Part shown: positions 42,664 through 44,790 of the stretch, one piece after another
Layout of the letters: each line of letters starts with the position of its first letter
How positions within the stretch are numbered: position 1 is the first letter of the stretch
DNA from: CAYSNP01 sp964432485
Lineage (GTDB): Bacteria > Bacillota > Clostridia > Christensenellales > DTU072
Assembly: GCA_964432485.1 (NCBI GenBank)
Contig: CAYSNP010000015.1
Span: 1-44,790, forward strand
DNA: 44,790 nucleotides
Direction: 5' to 3'
Notes under the pieces: generated by a model
What the model was told of the DNA's origin: nothing
Databases searched by the model: none
Seen by the model: only the letters and a program-made list of their open reading frames with translations
Translations under genes and position numbers: made by a program

Positions 42664-44043
42664 CTATTCTTCCTCAATATTATAATACTTTTTCATATCT
42701 TCAACGCTTGGATTTAAATTCTTTTCTTGTAATCTATTTATCCTATTAGCATACAAAAAGTTTAGTATGCAATATCTCTCTCTATCAGTAGCAAAATGGA
42801 TTAAACGATGACAGTGTGGACACAAGGCAACATAATTATCTAGTATCTCAATACTAGCCTCAAATTCATTACTAAATTCTCGAGGTATCAAATGATGAAT
42901 CTCTAAATAATTTTTTCTTGATTCTTTTGAAGTAAAATACTTACACCGAAACAAGGATTCGGCCTCACACCTATATGAATTTTTCTCCTTTGCAATCTTC
43001 TTTAAAACTGTAGATACTATTTGGATATTTTTGATGTTTTCTGAAGATGTATCATCAATCTTTTTGCCTTCTAATTTAGAAAAGATCTCTGCTGTAATTC
43101 TCGATTCATATTTATAATCTTCTTGAAGATCTTTATCGATTCCGCCGACAACTTCATTATAAATGATACTAAAAACATGCCTATTCTTCTCAATAAAGTT
43201 TAAGAGATAATCAATGTTTATATCTTGAAAAATCAAGCTATATTTTTCTAAAATTGTTTTAAAAAAGCTAGAAAAATCTAAACTTGTATCTACTGCCAAT
43301 GTTACAAAGATAGTTTTTAAAGAATCAAGGAATGAAGGAATAGAATAATTAGTGCTAAAGTATTTTCTTGCGATTGGATCTTCTATATTTCGCCTTTTAT
43401 AACTATCTTTAACGTATGAATATAGCAATTGTTTTTCGGATTCTGAAGACATTTTAAAAAGTTCCATAAAATTTTCATCAGTATACATAGTAATATACCA
43501 AAAAATATCATGCATCATAATTTTATCAATACGACAATTATTCTTTAATAACAAGCTTCTTATATCTTCTAGAATCTTTTCTCTACTTATATCATATTTA
43601 TTTAAAGCTGTCAAAATTTGATCTGTTTGAGTGATAATATAATTAACCTTAAAATCAAAGTAAGAATTTAACAAGAACAAATATAGCAATATCCATCTTT
43701 CATTATCATTAAATTCTAATTCTTGTAAAGATTGGAAAGAATCACCTTTTATCGTAAGGTTATAAATAGATCCATGTTTTTTAAAGAGTTTTGATTGTGT
43801 CATCATTGTAGTCCAATGTTTTGCTAACTCTTGACCTGTTCTTTCTTTGGTAGTCCATTCGCTTCTTTCTATCCCATTATACTTCATAAATTTTGGAAAA
43901 ATGTCTAGAAAAGCAAAAAGACTTCTGAAATTCGTATTTATATAATTAAAAGTGTTTCCATAATTTTCTTTTGAACAACTATAATATTTTTCGTACCAGT
44001 TAGACTCTGTACTTCTTTCAATGTAGTATTCTATGATCTTCAT
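42664..44043 (-). CDS. HNH endonuclease-domain protein, likely restriction partner
   Basis: This 459-residue protein has a C-terminal HNH nuclease domain (about 365-430): a Cys pair in RCEAESLFRC, the catalytic EIHHLIPREF, then DNYVALCPHCHRLIHFA with the Asn, the second Cys pair and the closing His. The first about 350 residues match nothing I recognise and are mostly helical and charged, possibly for DNA recognition. Its ATG overlaps the methyltransferase stop (TAATG), so both are made together; a Type II-like restriction-modification pair is the natural reading. The stretch is strikingly AT-rich: line 43561-43620 has 13 G/C in 60 by hand count, versus 25 in 60 for 16021-16080 in rnfA. That fits recent transfer. 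Confidence 0.82.
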   Translation of the reverse strand: MKIIEYYIERSTESNWYEKYYSCSKENYGNTFNYINTNFRSLFAFLDIFPKFMKYNGIERSEWTTKERTGQELAKHWTTMMTQSKLFKKHGSIYNLTIKGDSFQSLQELEFNDNERWILLYLFLLNSYFDFKVNYIITQTDQILTALNKYDISREKILEDIRSLLLKNNCRIDKIMMHDIFWYITMYTDENFMELFKMSSESEKQLLYSYVKDSYKRRNIEDPIARKYFSTNYSIPSFLDSLKTIFVTLAVDTSLDFSSFFKTILEKYSLIFQDINIDYLLNFIEKNRHVFSIIYNEVVGGIDKDLQEDYKYESRITAEIFSKLEGKKIDDTSSENIKNIQIVSTVLKKIAKEKNSYRCEAESLFRCKYFTSKESRKNYLEIHHLIPREFSNEFEASIEILDNYVALCPHCHRLIHFATDRERYCILNFLYANRINRLQEKNLNPSVEDMKKYYNIEEE

Positions 44044-44790
44044 TAATTCACCTCACAAACAAAAATAAACTCTTTATGATCTTTGAAATTAGTCTTACCA
44101 CTATTAAAAAACGTATGAGAAATTTCTTTCTTTGTTACTTCTCCTCTTTTTCTCAAAACGCTTACTAAATCTTCTTCATTAATTTTATTGTTGGAAGCAG
44201 AGCTTTTAGCATTATATGTATTATTATAAGAAACAATAAGAAATCTACAATCTAATTCTTGTATTAGGTTTTTAAATAATTGTAAAGCAGTCGATCTTGA
44301 ATAGCCACTCTTTAAATTATCTCTCTTAAACTTCATTGATTTTCCTTCAAATTGGTTTGGTTTATCCCATCGTGCTAAATTTTCTAGAACATGATAAAAA
44401 TTAATATACTGTCTAGCATTATATGGGGGATCAATATAAGCTATATCACATTTAATACTTTTAACAAGAATATTGGCATCCATATTAGTTGCAGAGACAT
44501 TCTTATAATTAGAGATATCTGGATAGAATAGCTTAAAGTTACTATCTATAGGCTTTTGTGAAAGATAATGCTCAAAATGCCCTACGGTATTTGCTATTTT
44601 GTCTGCCGTGTACATTAAGATACTGATTAGCATATAATATTCACGTTCTGTGAGTGTATGTCTAATTATTTCAATATGATCACGTATAAATCCTATTCTT
44701 TTGGCATCATTTACGGAAAAGTACTTATCACCATATATTTCAGAAAAATAATTATCCTTAATATCATTATAGTCTATATTATTATAAAAA
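44043..44790 (-). CDS. D12-class DNA adenine methyltransferase, 5' part outside the window
   Basis: The gene reads in frame from the right edge of the window (44790) to a stop at 44043; the first Met inside the window (44633) is not the start, because the open frame continues upstream to the edge with family-like sequence (VNDAKRIGFIRDHIEI). The catalytic motif IV AYIDPPYNARQYINFY is near 44420 and the C-terminal SYNNTY and EFIFVCEV strands are present. The SAM-binding FxGxG motif must lie beyond the edge. It transfers a methyl group to adenine N6, protecting DNA against the partner HNH nuclease. It is AT-rich like the HNH gene. Confidence 0.88.
   Translation of the reverse strand, partial: FYNNIDYNDIKDNYFSEIYGDKYFSVNDAKRIGFIRDHIEIIRHTLTEREYYMLISILMYTADKIANTVGHFEHYLSQKPIDSNFKLFYPDISNYKNVSATNMDANILVKSIKCDIAYIDPPYNARQYINFYHVLENLARWDKPNQFEGKSMKFKRDNLKSGYSRSTALQLFKNLIQELDCRFLIVSYNNTYNAKSSASNNKINEEDLVSVLRKRGEVTKKEISHTFFNSGKTNFKDHKEFIFVCEVN

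Noticed and set aside
44043..44633. Methyltransferase starting at the first Met (44633)
   Set aside because: The frame stays open to the window edge with family-like sequence, so the true start is outside.
1..44790. CRISPR arrays, insertion sequences, integrases or prophage genes
   Set aside because: No regularly spaced direct repeats, transposase motifs or phage structural genes were found; the repeats seen are within coding regions of surface proteins.

Overview
The window looks like a chromosome segment of an anaerobic, endospore-forming member of the Firmicutes (Clostridia), probably an uncultured gut lineage. This rests on a spoIVA gene, a complete Rnf complex in the clostridial rnfCDGEAB order, FeoAB ferrous-iron uptake, consensus sigma-A promoters with 17-bp spacers, strong Shine-Dalgarno sites with some GTG/TTG starts, and many secreted lipoproteins with BspA-type, GLUG or Ig-like repeats. 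The genus cannot be fixed from the sequence alone.

Left part (1-12.4 kb): a tRNA-Val(GAC) gene on the minus strand with its terminator and a GC-rich palindrome; a GPH-family sugar symporter with a long charged tail, translationally coupled to a lipoprotein; a feoA-feoB-small Cys-rich protein operon behind a perfect consensus promoter with a 16-bp palindrome at the start site; an iron-type alcohol dehydrogenase followed by a YgjP-type metallopeptidase; a small lipoprotein and thiamine pyrophosphokinase; and, convergent with these, two ABC exporter half-transporters that look like an asymmetric heterodimer. The upstream ABC gene carries a one-base frameshift in an A6 run near its start.

Middle (12.4-23.4 kb): rnfCDGEAB encodes the ferredoxin:NAD oxidoreductase ion pump. 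It is followed by a convergent, 3'-overlapping TspO-like gene, a 1236-residue lipoprotein made of six InlB/Flg_new-type repeats and a long BspA leucine-rich repeat array, and a second GPH symporter.

Right part (23.4-42.5 kb): a lipoprotein and a very large RND-family permease form an operon without a membrane-fusion partner; murG and spoIVA lie together; an alpha/beta hydrolase precedes a GLUG-repeat lipoprotein. A four-gene minus-strand operon encodes a class III aminotransferase, an FGGY sugar kinase, a class II aldolase paralogue that has lost all its metal ligands, and an intact class II aldolase. This operon is the best candidate for an undescribed pathway. A 1077-residue lipoprotein of about ten Big_3-like domains follows.

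Right edge (42.6-44.8 kb): a clearly more AT-rich, probably acquired pair, an HNH-domain protein and a D12-class adenine methyltransferase that runs off the window, which together look like a restriction-modification system.

Six lipoproteins in 45 kb all have Asn directly after the lipobox Cys. I saw no CRISPR array, transposase, integrase, phage genes or riboswitch.
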